A stretch of DNA of 64,000 nucleotides from Streptomyces cinnamoneus (GCF_002939475.1 NZ_PKFQ01000001.1:2294001-2358000); one strand, 5' to 3'. Shown: positions 1-11,390, counted from the first letter of the stretch. Program-made: numbers and translations. Notes: a model not told the origin generated them from the sequence alone.

Positions 1-2
1 AG

Positions 3-2585
3 TTATGACGCACGGGACACACCCGTGACATCGGGCCCTGGACCTACATCCGGGCGTAGGACGCGCCCTACGTCTCCGGTCCCCCGTCTCCCGGTCCGCC
101 GTGCCGTGACGGCCGTCGCCGCGCCGGTCACGGCGACGGGGCCGTCGGTGTCGGTCCGCAGCACCGCCGCCCCCTGGGAGCGGAGTGCGGTGACCGTGCG
201 GGCGGCGGGATGGCCGTAGGGGTTGCCGGCACCCGCGGAGATCACCGCCAGCCGGGGCCGGAGGCCGTGCAACAGCTCCGGATCCTGGTGGGCCGAGCCG
301 TGATGGGCCACCTTGAGGACGTCCACCGGCGGCAGCCCGGGGTGGCTCCGCCACAACTCCTGCTGGGCCGGCGGCTCCAGGTCGCCCAGCAGCAGGAGGG
401 TCAGCCCCGCGGTGCGCACGAGCAGGGCGATGCTGGCGTCGTTGGGCCCGTCCTCCGCCACGGCGGACAGGCCCGGGGGCGGCGGCCACAGCACCTCCCA
501 GGACAGCCCGCCCAGATGCCGCCGCTCCCCCGCAACCGCCTCGACGACCGGCACATGCGCCCGCCGCGCCTCGCGGCGCACGAACGCGGCCTGGGCGGGC
601 GGCCGGCCGAACGGCGACGTCTCGATGAGCCCGACGCTCCGGCCGCGCAGCACCCCCGGCAGCCCGTCGACGTGGTCCGCGTGAAAGTGACTGAGCACCA
701 GCAGCGGCACGGTGTCGACGCCCAGCCCCCGCAGGCAGCCGTCGACGGCACGCGGCTCCGGCCCGGCGTCCACGACCACCGCCGCGCCGTCCCCCGCGGC
801 GAGCGCCAGCGCGTCCCCCTGGCCCACGTCGCAGGCCACGAGCCGCCAGCCGGGCGGCGGCCAGCCCGTGACGCCCCTCGTCAGCGGGACCGGCCGCAGC
901 ACCGCGAGCAGCAGGAGCACGGCGCATCCGGCGCGGGCCCAGGGGCGCCGCGGCATCCTGCGGGCCACCCACGCCGCGGGCACCGTGAGCGCGGCCAGCA
1001 GCAGGGCGCCGCCCCAGCCGCCGGGCCAGGACAACTCCGCACCCGGCAACCCGGCCCCCGCGCGGGCCACACCGGCCGTCCAGGCGACGGGCCAGCCGGC
1101 CAGCCAGGCACAGCACTGGGCGAGCGGCGGGGCGAGCGGCGCGAGGGCGAGGGCGGCGAAGCCCAGCACCGTGGCCGGCGCGACGGCCGGCTCGGCCAGG
1201 AGGTTGCACGGCACCGCCACCAGGCTCACCCGCGCCGCCAGCACCACGATCACCGGTGCGCACACGGCCTGCGCCGCGCCGGCGGCCGCCAGGGCCTCCG
1301 CGATCCGGGGCGGCACACCGCGCCGGCGCAGGGCCGCGCTCCAGCGCGGTGCCAGCGTCAGGAGCGCCCCCGTGGCGAGCACGGAGAGGGCGAAGCCGTA
1401 GCTGCGGGCCAGCCACGGGTCGTGGAGCACCAGCAGCAGCACCGCCGCCGCGAGTGCGGGGAGCAGGCTGCGACGCCGGCCCGTGCCGATGGCCAGCAGG
1501 GTGATCAGCCCGCAGGCGGCCGCCCTGAGCACGCTGGGATCGGGGCGGCACAGGACCACGAAGCCCAGCGCGAGGCCGCCCCCGAGCGCGGCCGTCAGTC
1601 GCAGCGGAATCCCCAGTCTCGCGGCCAGGCCGCGCCGTTCAGCGCGCGAGGCGAGATGGGAGGGGCCGACGAGCAGCGAGAGCAGCACCGCGAGGTTGCC
1701 TCCGGAGACCGCCAGAAGGTGTGTCAGGCCTGTCGCGCGGAAGTCCTCCTCCAGCTCCGGTGGAACCCGTGAGGTGTCACCGACCACCAGGCCCGGCAGC
1801 AGCGCCCGGACGTCCGGGGAGAGACCGTCCGTCGCCGACCGCAGGCCCGCGCGCAGCCGGGCCGCCGCGCGCTGCGTGGCGGAAGGCGGCGCGACGACCT
1901 GGGGCGGGCCCTGATCGCCGACACGGAGGACGGCGGCGATCCGGTCGCCCTCCCGCGAGGGCGGTGCGAGGCGTCCTTCCACCCTCAGTCGCGTGGAGGG
2001 GAGCAGGCCCGCCCAGGACCGGGGGGCGATCAGCAGGACCGGGGTGCGGACGGCGGTCGCGGGCCCCGTACCGCGCGTCCGCCCGGTCCCCGCCGGGCCC
2101 GTCCCGGCGTCCCCGGCCCCGAGGACGCGGGTGGCCTCGGCCTCGACGAGGACCGCCGGTGCCGTCCGGTGGGAGCCGCGTACGCGCGGCCGGGCGGCAC
2201 GGGCCTCCGCGGTGACCACGGCCTCGATCTCGACCGTGCCGTAGCTCCGCGCCAGCTGGGGCAGGGGCCCCCTGCGGCTGTCGGCACCGGCCACGCTCCC
2301 CACCGCCGCGCCGGCGGAGGCACACAGCAGCACCGCCGCGACCGCCGTCCTCGCTGCGCCTGCCCCGGAGCGGCGCACCGCGACCAGCAGTCCGCCCGCC
2401 GCGAGCACGGCCCCGGCGCAGCCCGCGGCCACCATGCCGGCGTCCGCCGTGAGCGCCACCGCCGCAGCACCCCACACCGCGAGCGCGAGCGCAGCCAGCC
2501 GCAGGTCGGGCACGCCCACTCGGTGCTCCCCCGGTCCGGCGCCGGCGTCCGCCGCGCCGCCGGGGGCGCCGGCCGTGCCGGTCAT
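3..2585 (-). CDS. comEC: ComEC/Rec2 family DNA-uptake channel protein
   Basis: Complete 860-residue polytopic membrane protein that in transformable bacteria forms the channel carrying single-stranded DNA across the membrane. Hydrophobic helices begin near residue 20. The competence domain is marked by GLTHLLAVSGGNLAVLL (about residue 270). A C-terminal metallo-beta-lactamase-like domain carries DVGQGD and the metal-site string SHFHADHVDG (about residue 630), followed by GDLEPPAQQELW and KVAHHGS. The ATG start overlaps the comEA stop as ATGA (2582-2585), so the two are translationally coupled. The frame stays open well upstream of this ATG, but only by reading antisense-like sequence across comEA. 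Natural transformation is not established in most Streptomyces, so the physiological role is uncertain. Confidence 0.93.
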   Translation of the reverse strand: MTGTAGAPGGAADAGAGPGEHRVGVPDLRLAALALAVWGAAAVALTADAGMVAAGCAGAVLAAGGLLVAVRRSGAGAARTAVAAVLLCASAGAAVGSVAGADSRRGPLPQLARSYGTVEIEAVVTAEARAARPRVRGSHRTAPAVLVEAEATRVLGAGDAGTGPAGTGRTRGTGPATAVRTPVLLIAPRSWAGLLPSTRLRVEGRLAPPSREGDRIAAVLRVGDQGPPQVVAPPSATQRAAARLRAGLRSATDGLSPDVRALLPGLVVGDTSRVPPELEEDFRATGLTHLLAVSGGNLAVLLSLLVGPSHLASRAERRGLAARLGIPLRLTAALGGGLALGFVVLCRPDPSVLRAAACGLITLLAIGTGRRRSLLPALAAAVLLLVLHDPWLARSYGFALSVLATGALLTLAPRWSAALRRRGVPPRIAEALAAAGAAQAVCAPVIVVLAARVSLVAVPCNLLAEPAVAPATVLGFAALALAPLAPPLAQCCAWLAGWPVAWTAGVARAGAGLPGAELSWPGGWGGALLLAALTVPAAWVARRMPRRPWARAGCAVLLLLAVLRPVPLTRGVTGWPPPGWRLVACDVGQGDALALAAGDGAAVVVDAGPEPRAVDGCLRGLGVDTVPLLVLSHFHADHVDGLPGVLRGRSVGLIETSPFGRPPAQAAFVRREARRAHVPVVEAVAGERRHLGGLSWEVLWPPPPGLSAVAEDGPNDASIALLVRTAGLTLLLLGDLEPPAQQELWRSHPGLPPVDVLKVAHHGSAHQDPELLHGLRPRLAVISAGAGNPYGHPAARTVTALRSQGAAVLRTDTDGPVAVTGAATAVTARRTGRRGTGDVGRVLRPDVGPGPDVTGVSRAS

Positions 2586-3517
2586 GGCTGGACCAGGGGC
2601 TTGAGGTCGGTGAAGCGTCGTGAGCCGATGCCGTTGACGTGGCGAAGGTCGGCGACGGAGCGGAAACCCCCGTGCTGGGCGCGGTAGTCGAGGATGTGCT
2701 GGGCCAGGACGGGGCCGACGCCGGGGAGGGCGTCGAGCTGTTCGAGGGTCGCCGAGTTCAGGCTCACCGGCCCGCTCACCCCGCCCGGGCCCGCCGGGCC
2801 GCCGGGGCCGCCCGGGCTGCCCGGTCCGGCCCCGGCGGCTCCCGCTGCCCCGCCCGCACCGGGCACCCCGGCCGCCGTCGCACCGCCGCCGACCAGGATC
2901 TGCTCGCCGTCCATCAGCAGCCGGGCGCGGTTGAGCCCGCTCGTGTCCACCCCCGGCCTGGCGCCGCCCGCCGCCTCCAGCGCGTCGGCGACGCGCGAGC
3001 CGGGCGGCAGGTGCCGGACGCCGGGATGCCGCACCTTGCCCGCCACGTCCACCACCACGCCCCGGGCGGCCGTCCGCGCCTCCGGCGCGGGCGCACCGGC
3101 TGCCGCGCTCAGCGCCGGACTCAGCGCCGAGGGCGTCGCCGGCGAGGGCACCGCCGCCGCGACCGGGGCGTCCCGCACCGGCGCCCGCACCGTCTGCGGG
3201 CGCCCGGCCCAGAAGCGGTACCCGGCGAAGAGGCCGGCCGCCACCAGCACCAGGGCCAGCGCGGCAAGCGTTCTGGGCTCGATGCCGCATCGCAGCCGCA
3301 CCCATACCGGCAGCCGCTCCCCCACGGCGTGCCGCCAGGCGCCCGGCACCCGCCCGGGAGCGGGCGCCGGCGCCGCCACCCGGTCGCGCAGCGCGGCGAC
3401 GTCCACGGCAGAAGCCCGGGACGCCGCGGAAGCCGGGGAGGGCGGGGAAGCCGGGGAGGCGGCCTCCACCCCCACCGGCATCACCGGCACCGTTACTGTC
3501 TGTGAAGAAGCAGTCAT
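2582..3517 (-). CDS. comEA: ComEA family helix-hairpin-helix DNA-binding protein
   Basis: A 311-residue membrane-anchored DNA receptor of the competence type. It has a cytoplasmic Pro/Ala-rich N-terminus, one transmembrane segment (LAALALVLVAAGLFAGY, about residues 85-101), an SLBB-like domain (GVVVDVAGKVRHPG), a Gly/Pro/Ala linker with collagen-like GGPGGPAGPGG, and two C-terminal HhH motifs (LNSATLEQLDALPGVGP and LRHVNGIGSRRF). The linker is unusually Gly/Pro rich. It is followed directly by comEC with a 4-base overlap. No Shine-Dalgarno sequence is visible before the ATG, but a TAGGGT hexamer ends 7 bases upstream, suggesting a leaderless mRNA. Confidence 0.92.
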   Translation of the reverse strand: MTASSQTVTVPVMPVGVEAASPASPPSPASAASRASAVDVAALRDRVAAPAPAPGRVPGAWRHAVGERLPVWVRLRCGIEPRTLAALALVLVAAGLFAGYRFWAGRPQTVRAPVRDAPVAAAVPSPATPSALSPALSAAAGAPAPEARTAARGVVVDVAGKVRHPGVRHLPPGSRVADALEAAGGARPGVDTSGLNRARLLMDGEQILVGGGATAAGVPGAGGAAGAAGAGPGSPGGPGGPAGPGGVSGPVSLNSATLEQLDALPGVGPVLAQHILDYRAQHGGFRSVADLRHVNGIGSRRFTDLKPLVQP

Positions 3518-3523
3518 GCCGGG

Positions 3524-3529
3524 ACCCTA
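3524..3529 (-). promoter_or_regulatory. Candidate -10 of a leaderless comEA transcript
   Basis: TAGGGT on the minus strand, separated by 6 bases from the comEA ATG. No ribosome-binding site lies between. No convincing -35 was found. Confidence 0.45.
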
Positions 3530-3628
3530 GGCCGCCCCGCCCAGCCGCGGGGAACCTGCTCATATCCCGTGGACAAGCCACTCTTTGGGGAAAACCGCGT
3601 CACCCACCCGGGTAACAGCCGTCACCGC

Positions 3629-4474
3629 CTATCGCGGCGACACCACCACACCCACCAGCCCCGGCCCCGTGTGCGCCCCGATGACGGCGCCCACCTCGCT
3701 CACGTGAAGGTCCACCAGGCCCGGCACCCGTTCCCGCAGCCGCTCGGCCAGCGACCCGGCGCGCTCCGGGGAGGCCAGATGGTGCACCGCGACGTCCACG
3801 GGCGCGGCCCCCGCCCGCTCGACCGCGATCTCCTCCAGGCGGGCGATCGCCTTGGACGCCGTGCGTACCTTCTCCCGCAGCTCGATGCGACCGCCTTCCA
3901 GCTGGAGCAGCGGCTTGACGGCCAGCGCGGAGCCCAGCAGCGCCTGGGCGGCACCGATGCGGCCGCCGCGCCGCAGATAGTCGAGGGTGTCGACGTAGAA
4001 GTAGGCGGCCGTGCCCTGGGCCCGCTTCTCGGCGGCCGCCACCACCTCGTCGGGCGTCCCGCCCGCCTGCGCGGTCTCGGCGGCCGCCAGGGCGCAGAAG
4101 CCGAGGGCCATGGCGACCATGCCCGTGTCCACGACCCGTACGGGCACAGGCGCCTCCCGGGCCGCGAGGACGGCCGCGTCGTACGTGCCGGAGATCTCGG
4201 CGGAGAGGTGGAGGGAGACGACGCCCTCCGCGCCGGCCTCGGCCGCCGCGCGGTAGGCGGCCGCGAAGACCTCCGGGCTCGGGCGGGAGGTGGTGACGGG
4301 TTTGCGTTTACGCAGGGCCTCGGCGACCGATCTGGCCGAGATCTCGGTGCCCTCCTCCAGCGCCTCGCCCCCCAGGACGACGGTCAGCGGTACGGCGCTG
4401 ATGCTGTGCCGCTCCATCGCCCGCTGCGGCAGGTAGGCCGTGGAATCAGTGATGATCGCGACATGGCGGGACAT
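3629..4474 (-). CDS. DegV family fatty-acid-binding protein
   Basis: A 281-residue soluble protein of the DegV/FakB type, which binds a fatty acid and, in Firmicutes, presents it to a fatty acid kinase. Diagnostic features are the N-terminal VAIITDSTAYLP, the TSRPSPEVF loop, the SAEISGTYDAA segment, VVDTGMVAMALG, and the DTLDYLRRGGRIG motif in the C-terminal domain. Length is normal for the family. The partner kinase is not in the window. The ATG is preceded by TAACCT at 7 bases and no Shine-Dalgarno sequence, so the message may be leaderless. Downstream on the same strand are comEA and comEC. Confidence 0.92.
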   Translation of the reverse strand: MSRHVAIITDSTAYLPQRAMERHSISAVPLTVVLGGEALEEGTEISARSVAEALRKRKPVTTSRPSPEVFAAAYRAAAEAGAEGVVSLHLSAEISGTYDAAVLAAREAPVPVRVVDTGMVAMALGFCALAAAETAQAGGTPDEVVAAAEKRAQGTAAYFYVDTLDYLRRGGRIGAAQALLGSALAVKPLLQLEGGRIELREKVRTASKAIARLEEIAVERAGAAPVDVAVHHLASPERAGSLAERLRERVPGLVDLHVSEVGAVIGAHTGPGLVGVVVSPR

Positions 4475-4481
4475 GCCCCGG

Positions 4482-4487
4482 AGGTTA
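4482..4487 (-). promoter_or_regulatory. Candidate -10 of a leaderless degV transcript
   Basis: TAACCT on the minus strand, with 7 bases between it and the ATG; no Shine-Dalgarno sequence. Confidence 0.45.
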
Positions 4488-4545
4488 CCCGCCGGGCCGC
4501 GCCGATGGCAGTACGGCCCCCGTCCGACGTGATCGTTTCAGCCGC

Positions 4546-5301
4546 TCAGGCTGTGCCCTCGGGACGCTTCGCCTTCTGCCAGGGGTACCCCGCCTGCCAC
4601 GACCCGTTCCGTCCGTCGAGCGCGGGCCGCGCGGGCTCCTCGGACGCCGGCCCACCGGTGCCGCCCTCGGCGGCCGCTCCCGCCCCGGTCCTCCCGGTGC
4701 GCGGCTCCTCCGGCTTCCCGGCCGCTCCGGAGGCCGGGGGCACGGCCGCCCCGTCGTCGTCCTCCCAGTGCCGCAGCGCGCCCGTCTCCATCCGGATCTG
4801 CTCGCTCAGCAGGGAGAGGTCGTCCTCCGCGAACTGCCGGGCCCGGTCCTGCGCGGCCCAGCGCAGCGAGTCCGCCGCGTGCCTGACCCGCTCGGTGCGC
4901 TCCCGCAGCTCCGGCAGGCACGTCGCGACGCGCGCCTTGTCGGGCTCCTCCTCCAGTTTCCTGAGGTCCTCGTCCAGCTCCCGGCCGTGCGCGCTGAGCC
5001 GCTCGAACAGGGCCAGCGACTCGGACAGTGACGAGTCCTCGGCCACGCTCACGCGCAGCACCTCCTGGGTGGCGCGCATCGACGCGCGCAGGGACAGCCG
5101 CAGCTGGGCGAGCTCGCCCGCGGGGCCCGGCTGGGTGTACTGCCTGGCCTTGAGCCGCGTGTCCTCGACGGTGCGGCGCGCCTGGGTGACCGTACGGTCG
5201 ACGCCGCGCTTGACCGTCCGCACCGCCTTGACCGTGGCGATCACCGCGCAGACGACGAGGATCGTGAAGATCAGGGCGATGGTCACGGCGGCGACTACCA
5301 T
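4546..5301 (-). CDS. Single-pass membrane protein, function unknown
   Basis: A 251-residue protein whose N-terminus is a membrane anchor (MVVAAVTIALIFTILVVCAV). A basic stretch follows (KAVRTVKRGVDRTVTQARR). A long charged, probably helical or coiled-coil central region (about residues 60-200) contains regularly spaced Leu and Glu, and the tail is Pro/Gly-rich and low in complexity. GGAG lies 5 bases before the ATG. I recognise no catalytic motif. It lies downstream of leuS on the same strand but with a gap of over 200 bases, so it is probably transcribed separately. The most that can be inferred is a membrane-tethered cytoplasmic protein. Confidence 0.75.
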   Translation of the reverse strand: MVVAAVTIALIFTILVVCAVIATVKAVRTVKRGVDRTVTQARRTVEDTRLKARQYTQPGPAGELAQLRLSLRASMRATQEVLRVSVAEDSSLSESLALFERLSAHGRELDEDLRKLEEEPDKARVATCLPELRERTERVRHAADSLRWAAQDRARQFAEDDLSLLSEQIRMETGALRHWEDDDGAAVPPASGAAGKPEEPRTGRTGAGAAAEGGTGGPASEEPARPALDGRNGSWQAGYPWQKAKRPEGTA

Positions 5302-5522
5302 GTGCGCTCCTCGTCGGCCCCCGGCGTGGAAGGGGCCCGTCGGCGGTCATGGGCGGGATCCGTCCGCCTCCCTCCCACCGTAAACGCAGCGGGCAGGCCG
5401 AGGGTTCCAGAAGAACCCCCAACCTGCCCGTAGGGACAAACCCTTAACGCCCGGCCCGGCCCGGCCCGCGCCCCCGCCTCGGGCGGTGCGGCGCGGCCGG
5501 CCCGCCGCCTTGTGCGGGAACC

Positions 5523-8372
<2,850 letters not shown>

Positions 8373-8463
8373 CGTCCTCTAAGCTCCATCGATCGTCGTC
8401 TCTGCCTGCGGCTGCGATGTTCCGGCATCTCCCGGTATCTCCGGAGGGCGTTTCCCGGAAATG

Positions 8464-8487
8464 AAAAATCCCCTCGCACAGGAGGGG
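8464..8487 (-). terminator. Intrinsic terminator in the leuS leader (attenuator)
   Basis: On the minus strand a 6-bp CCCCTC/GAGGGG stem with a 6-base loop is followed by A and five U residues. It lies between the leader peptide and leuS (start 8372), where a terminator makes sense only as an attenuator. Confidence 0.75.
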
Positions 8488-8489
8488 AC

Positions 8490-8539
8490 GCCGCGCCGAT
8501 GCCGGCCGGGTCTCACCGGCCGGTGCTGATCAGCGCGGC
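8490..8539 (-). promoter_or_regulatory. leuS attenuator: alternative pairing segments
   Basis: The end of the leader-peptide coding region (plus-strand 8533-8539) is a perfect 7-base complement of 8490-8496, immediately before the terminator stem. Between them is a strong CCGG-rich hairpin (about 8502-8527). A ribosome paused on the Leu codons could switch between these structures. The pairing is read directly from sequence; its regulatory effect is inferred. Confidence 0.5.
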
Positions 8540-8568
8540 TCGCTAAGCAGGAGGCGTACGGCACGCAT
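8530..8568 (-). CDS. leuS leader peptide (12 residues, three consecutive Leu codons)
   Basis: Short open frame encoding MRAVRLLLSEPR, with Leu codons CTC, CTG and CTT in a row, ending about 160 bases before leuS. It is followed by an intrinsic terminator. Together these are the hallmarks of ribosome-mediated transcription attenuation: scarcity of charged tRNA-Leu would stall the ribosome on the Leu run and allow read-through into leuS. The ATG has TACCCT 6 bases upstream and no Shine-Dalgarno sequence, so the peptide is probably translated from a leaderless transcript. Confidence 0.75.
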   Translation of the reverse strand: MRAVRLLLSEPR

Positions 8569-8574
8569 GGGCTC

Positions 8575-8580
8575 AGGGTA
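8575..8580 (-). promoter_or_regulatory. Candidate -10 of the leuS leader promoter
   Basis: TACCCT on the minus strand with 6 bases to the leader-peptide ATG. This spacing would place the transcription start at or next to the A of the ATG. Confidence 0.5.
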
Positions 8581-8643
8581 CCCCAGGGCCCACAGGACCC
8601 GCACTGAGGCCGGACGGCCGGTGCGGGCCCCGTGGCGGCCGCG

Positions 8644-10638
8644 TCAGCGGTGGTTTCGGGGTACGTACGAGGTCACGTAGCCGTCCGCCGGGGAGCCGAC
8701 GCCCGTCACGTTGTCGTAACCGGGCGTCGCGGAGAGTGAGGTGTCGCCGCCCATGCTGCGCAGCGACGTCGTGAGCCCCTCCTTCTCGTCGGCGCCGTTG
8801 ACGTAGTCCACGCGTACGACGCCCAGGCCGCGGCCCTGGCCGAGCGGGTGGTCGGTCACGTCGTGGTATGCGGCGGTGCCGTAGCGGTCGTAGATCGCCG
8901 GGTTCGCGAAGCCGATCGGCACGCCGTGCCGTGCCTGCTGCGCCAGGGCCTGGACGCCCGCGATCACGGGGGCGGCCAGCGAGGTGCCGCCGATGCGGTA
9001 CTCGCTGTACTTCTGCGAACCGTCGGGGAAGGTCTGCGTCTGGCCGACCAGGAAGCCGGTGCTGGAGTCGGCGACGGCCGAGATGTCCGGCTCGACGCGC
9101 ATCGGCTTGGCCGCGCCGTCCGCCTTCGCCAGCGCGTCCGGGACGACGCCGCGCTGGTAGAAGGGCTGCTCGACGGCCTTGCTGGTGCCGCCGCCGGCGC
9201 CGCCGGTGAAGGTGCCCGGGAAGCCCTCCCAGGTCAGGCCGTCCTTGGACAGGCCCGCCTTGTGGGTGCCCCAGCCGGTCTCCCACAAGTACTTGTCGCC
9301 CTTGCCGACGGCGAGCGAGGTGCCGCCGACGGAGGTGACCCACGCGGAGTTGGCGGGCGTGTCGACCTGCTTCACGCCGTGCTTGACGGTGTTGTCGCCG
9401 TCGTCGCCGGAGGAGAAGTAGAAGCCGATGCCCTCGACGGCACCCTGCTGGAAGACGTGGTCGTAGGCGGCGGCCACGTCCGGGGTCTCGTTGTTCTCGA
9501 TGTCGCCCCAGGAGTTGGAGACGATGTCGGCGAGCCGGCCGTCGACGATCTTGTGCAGGGAGTCGATCAGGTCGTCGTCCTGGCAGGAGGCGCCTGCCAC
9601 GTAGACGATGCCGGCCTCGGGGGCCACAGCGTGCACGGCCTCGATGTCGAGGGTCTCCTCGCCGTACCAGCCGGCGGCGTCGCACTCGTCGGGCTTGGTG
9701 TGCGTGTAGTCGGCGGGCAGCACCTGGGAGAACTGGCCCTTGCGGTACGCCTTGTCGCCGTTGCGCTCGGCGTACTCCGCGATGTCCTTGGCGATCGTCG
9801 GCGAGGCGTAGGCGTCGGTGATGGCCACCGTGACGCCCTTGCCGGTGAAGTTCTTCGCCCCGTACGCGGCACGCAGCTGCTTGCCGGTGTAGCCCTTGAT
9901 CGCGTACGGCGCGTGGGAGCCGTACGCGGAGGGCAGGCCGTCGTTGACGTTGGAGCCGTAGTACGTGGAGAAGGGCCCGGCATTGCGGAAGACCGCGCTG
10001 GGGCCGGGCAGGGTGTCGTCGTGGTGGGCCAGACGGGGGGCGTTGTTCAGGCCGACGACGGTCAGCACGGCGCCGCCGAGGGACGCCGGCACGGAGGCCG
10101 TCCCCGACGGAGCGTGGTACGTCCTGCCGTCCTTGACGTAGTCGTGCAGCTCGGTGCCGAAGGCCTTCTTGGCGGCCGCGGCGTCACCGCTCACCGTGAC
10201 GTAGTGGTCGTTGCCGCCGGTCACCTTCAGGCCGGAGGACTTCAGCCAGCCGGTGACCCGGGCTATCTGGTCCTTGGTGGTGCCGAATCGATTCTTCGCC
10301 TCTTCGGCCGTCAAGTACTTGCCATAGGAAGGCGACTTCGGGTCCGAGACGGCGCGGGCGTAGGCGGCGAGACCCTCGGCGTCCCGCCCGGCGAGGTAGA
10401 CCCGGGCGCCGACGGCGTCCGATCCGGAGGTGGTGCCGCGGTCGGCCCGGTCGGTGGCCCACTGCGGCTTGGTGCCCACGAGCGGCTGCCGGTCGTGCGG
10501 AGCGGGGTCGGCGTGGGCGGCCGTACCGACGGCGAGCGCCCCGGCGACCAGGGGCAGCGCCGCCGCCAAGGACAGTCCGGCGCGCGCTCTGGAGCGACGT
10601 GAAGTCAAGGAAACCCCCATGCGATGCGAATGGTCCAC
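8644..10638 (-). CDS. Secreted S53 family (sedolisin) serine-carboxyl protease
   Basis: A 664-residue preproprotein. It has a Tat- or Sec-type signal (RRSRARAGLSLAAALPL to about residue 43, AHA cut site). A Pro-kumamolisin prodomain runs to about residue 200, and the catalytic domain contains Glu327 and Asp331 in GEETLDIEAVHA, the SSGDDGDN segment and Ser553 in GGTSLAAPVIAG. A C-terminal calcium site (YHDVTDHPLGQGRG to GYDNVTGVGSP) is present. Such enzymes work at acid pH and supply extracellular proteolysis. The GTG start at 10638 has AAAGAG upstream; an in-frame ATG at 10620 is the alternative. A perfect 7-1-7 inverted repeat lies just upstream (10650-10664). Confidence 0.93.
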   Translation of the reverse strand: MDHSHRMGVSLTSRRSRARAGLSLAAALPLVAGALAVGTAAHADPAPHDRQPLVGTKPQWATDRADRGTTSGSDAVGARVYLAGRDAEGLAAYARAVSDPKSPSYGKYLTAEEAKNRFGTTKDQIARVTGWLKSSGLKVTGGNDHYVTVSGDAAAAKKAFGTELHDYVKDGRTYHAPSGTASVPASLGGAVLTVVGLNNAPRLAHHDDTLPGPSAVFRNAGPFSTYYGSNVNDGLPSAYGSHAPYAIKGYTGKQLRAAYGAKNFTGKGVTVAITDAYASPTIAKDIAEYAERNGDKAYRKGQFSQVLPADYTHTKPDECDAAGWYGEETLDIEAVHAVAPEAGIVYVAGASCQDDDLIDSLHKIVDGRLADIVSNSWGDIENNETPDVAAAYDHVFQQGAVEGIGFYFSSGDDGDNTVKHGVKQVDTPANSAWVTSVGGTSLAVGKGDKYLWETGWGTHKAGLSKDGLTWEGFPGTFTGGAGGGTSKAVEQPFYQRGVVPDALAKADGAAKPMRVEPDISAVADSSTGFLVGQTQTFPDGSQKYSEYRIGGTSLAAPVIAGVQALAQQARHGVPIGFANPAIYDRYGTAAYHDVTDHPLGQGRGLGVVRVDYVNGADEKEGLTTSLRSMGGDTSLSATPGYDNVTGVGSPADGYVTSYVPRNHR

Positions 10639-10649
10639 GTCACTCTTTC

Positions 10650-10664
10650 GATGAACCGTTCATC
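10650..10664. promoter_or_regulatory. Inverted repeat, possible operator of the sedolisin gene
   Basis: GATGAAC-C-GTTCATC, a perfect 7-1-7 palindrome centred 20 bases upstream of the protease start codon. No binding protein can be assigned. Confidence 0.4.
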
Positions 10665-10900
10665 CATGGGGCATGCGTTCGCCAAGAAGTGATCAAGGGG
10701 GCCCCAGGAACTCGCAATCCGAAGCCGCCAAGACCCCTACAGCGATGGGTCGTTGAGAAACGGACGACAGCCGGGGCGCGCGCACGCGCCGGGCCTCCGC
10801 ACCGCTCTTCTCCGGAGCCGCGGCCACCCGCCGGCGAAGATCGCCGAAGCCCGCCCACGCCCCCGCGCCCGAAAACCCGGACACCGCGCGCGGACAACGC

Positions 10901-10933
10901 ACGAGAGGGCCGTCCTGTGGACGACCCTCTCGT
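10901..10933 (-). terminator. Terminator hairpin after the first tRNA-Ala
   Basis: A 9-bp perfect stem (10901-10909 with 10925-10933) directly downstream of the tRNA in its direction of transcription. Confidence 0.7.
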
Positions 10934-10939
10934 TTCCTG

Positions 10940-11012
10940 TGGAGCTAAGGAGAATTGAACTCCTGACCTCCTGCATGCCATGCAGGCGCTCTACCAACTG
11001 AGCTATAGCCCC
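10940..11012 (-). tRNA. tRNA-Ala, anticodon GGC
   Basis: 73 nt with full cloverleaf: acceptor GGGGCTA pairs with TAGCTCC (one G-U), discriminator A, D-loop AGTTGGTAGAG, anticodon stem CCTGC/GCAGG around loop ATGGCAT giving anticodon GGC, and T-arm GTTCAATTC. CCA is not encoded. Identical to the copy at 11515-11587. Confidence 0.97.
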
Positions 11013-11156
11013 TTGTTTTGTTTTCCGCCGGGTTTCCCTTGCCGGTTCCCCCTGGCGACACGGAATACATTACACGGACCTCCCCCCCATCTGCCAAATC
11101 GGTTCCCACCGGGGGCTAGCTCGCACCATTTTGACCGGTTTGACCTGTGTTGCGAC

Positions 11157-11390
11157 CTATGCCGCGACGAAGGAGTAGAAGCGCTTCAGGGTGCAGTGCT
11201 CGTCGAGGAGGCGCCCGTAGATCGGTTCGCCTTCCAGTTCGCGGTAGGTCTCGATCGGGTCGCCTTTTATGATCAGCGCCCGCGCGCACTCCACGCACCA
11301 GTACTGAAAGGCGGAGTTGAGCGGCTCCATGTCGCGGACGATCGGCGTACCGCTGCCGCACCAGTCGCACTTCCGGCTGTGAGCACCCAT
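11157..11390 (-). CDS. Small zinc-ribbon-like protein between two tRNA-Ala genes
   Basis: A 77-residue protein with two CxxC pairs (KCDWCGSG near residue 8 and WCVECARA near residue 32), the usual layout of a small structural zinc site. It is not hydrophobic and has no signal peptide. I do not recognise a family with a known function. The ATG at 11390 is preceded by a purine-rich GGGAGGG about 15 bases upstream. It is transcribed in the same direction as the tRNAs; the upstream tRNA has its own terminator. The even codon use and intact frame support a real gene. Confidence 0.72.
   Translation of the reverse strand: MGAHSRKCDWCGSGTPIVRDMEPLNSAFQYWCVECARALIIKGDPIETYRELEGEPIYGRLLDEHCTLKRFYSFVAA

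Noticed and set aside
2586..3581. N-terminal extension of ComEC to 1192 residues
   Set aside because: The extension overlaps comEA almost completely out of frame and is low complexity; the ATGA overlap marks the real start.
8373..8640. T-box riboswitch for leuS
   Set aside because: No T-box sequence or Stem I specifier structure was seen; the Leu-rich leader peptide explains the terminator better.
10640..11012. Minus-strand frames reading through the two tRNA-Ala genes (MVERLHGMQEVRSS...)
   Set aside because: Both begin inside identical tRNA sequences and lose similarity outside, so they are tRNA artefacts.
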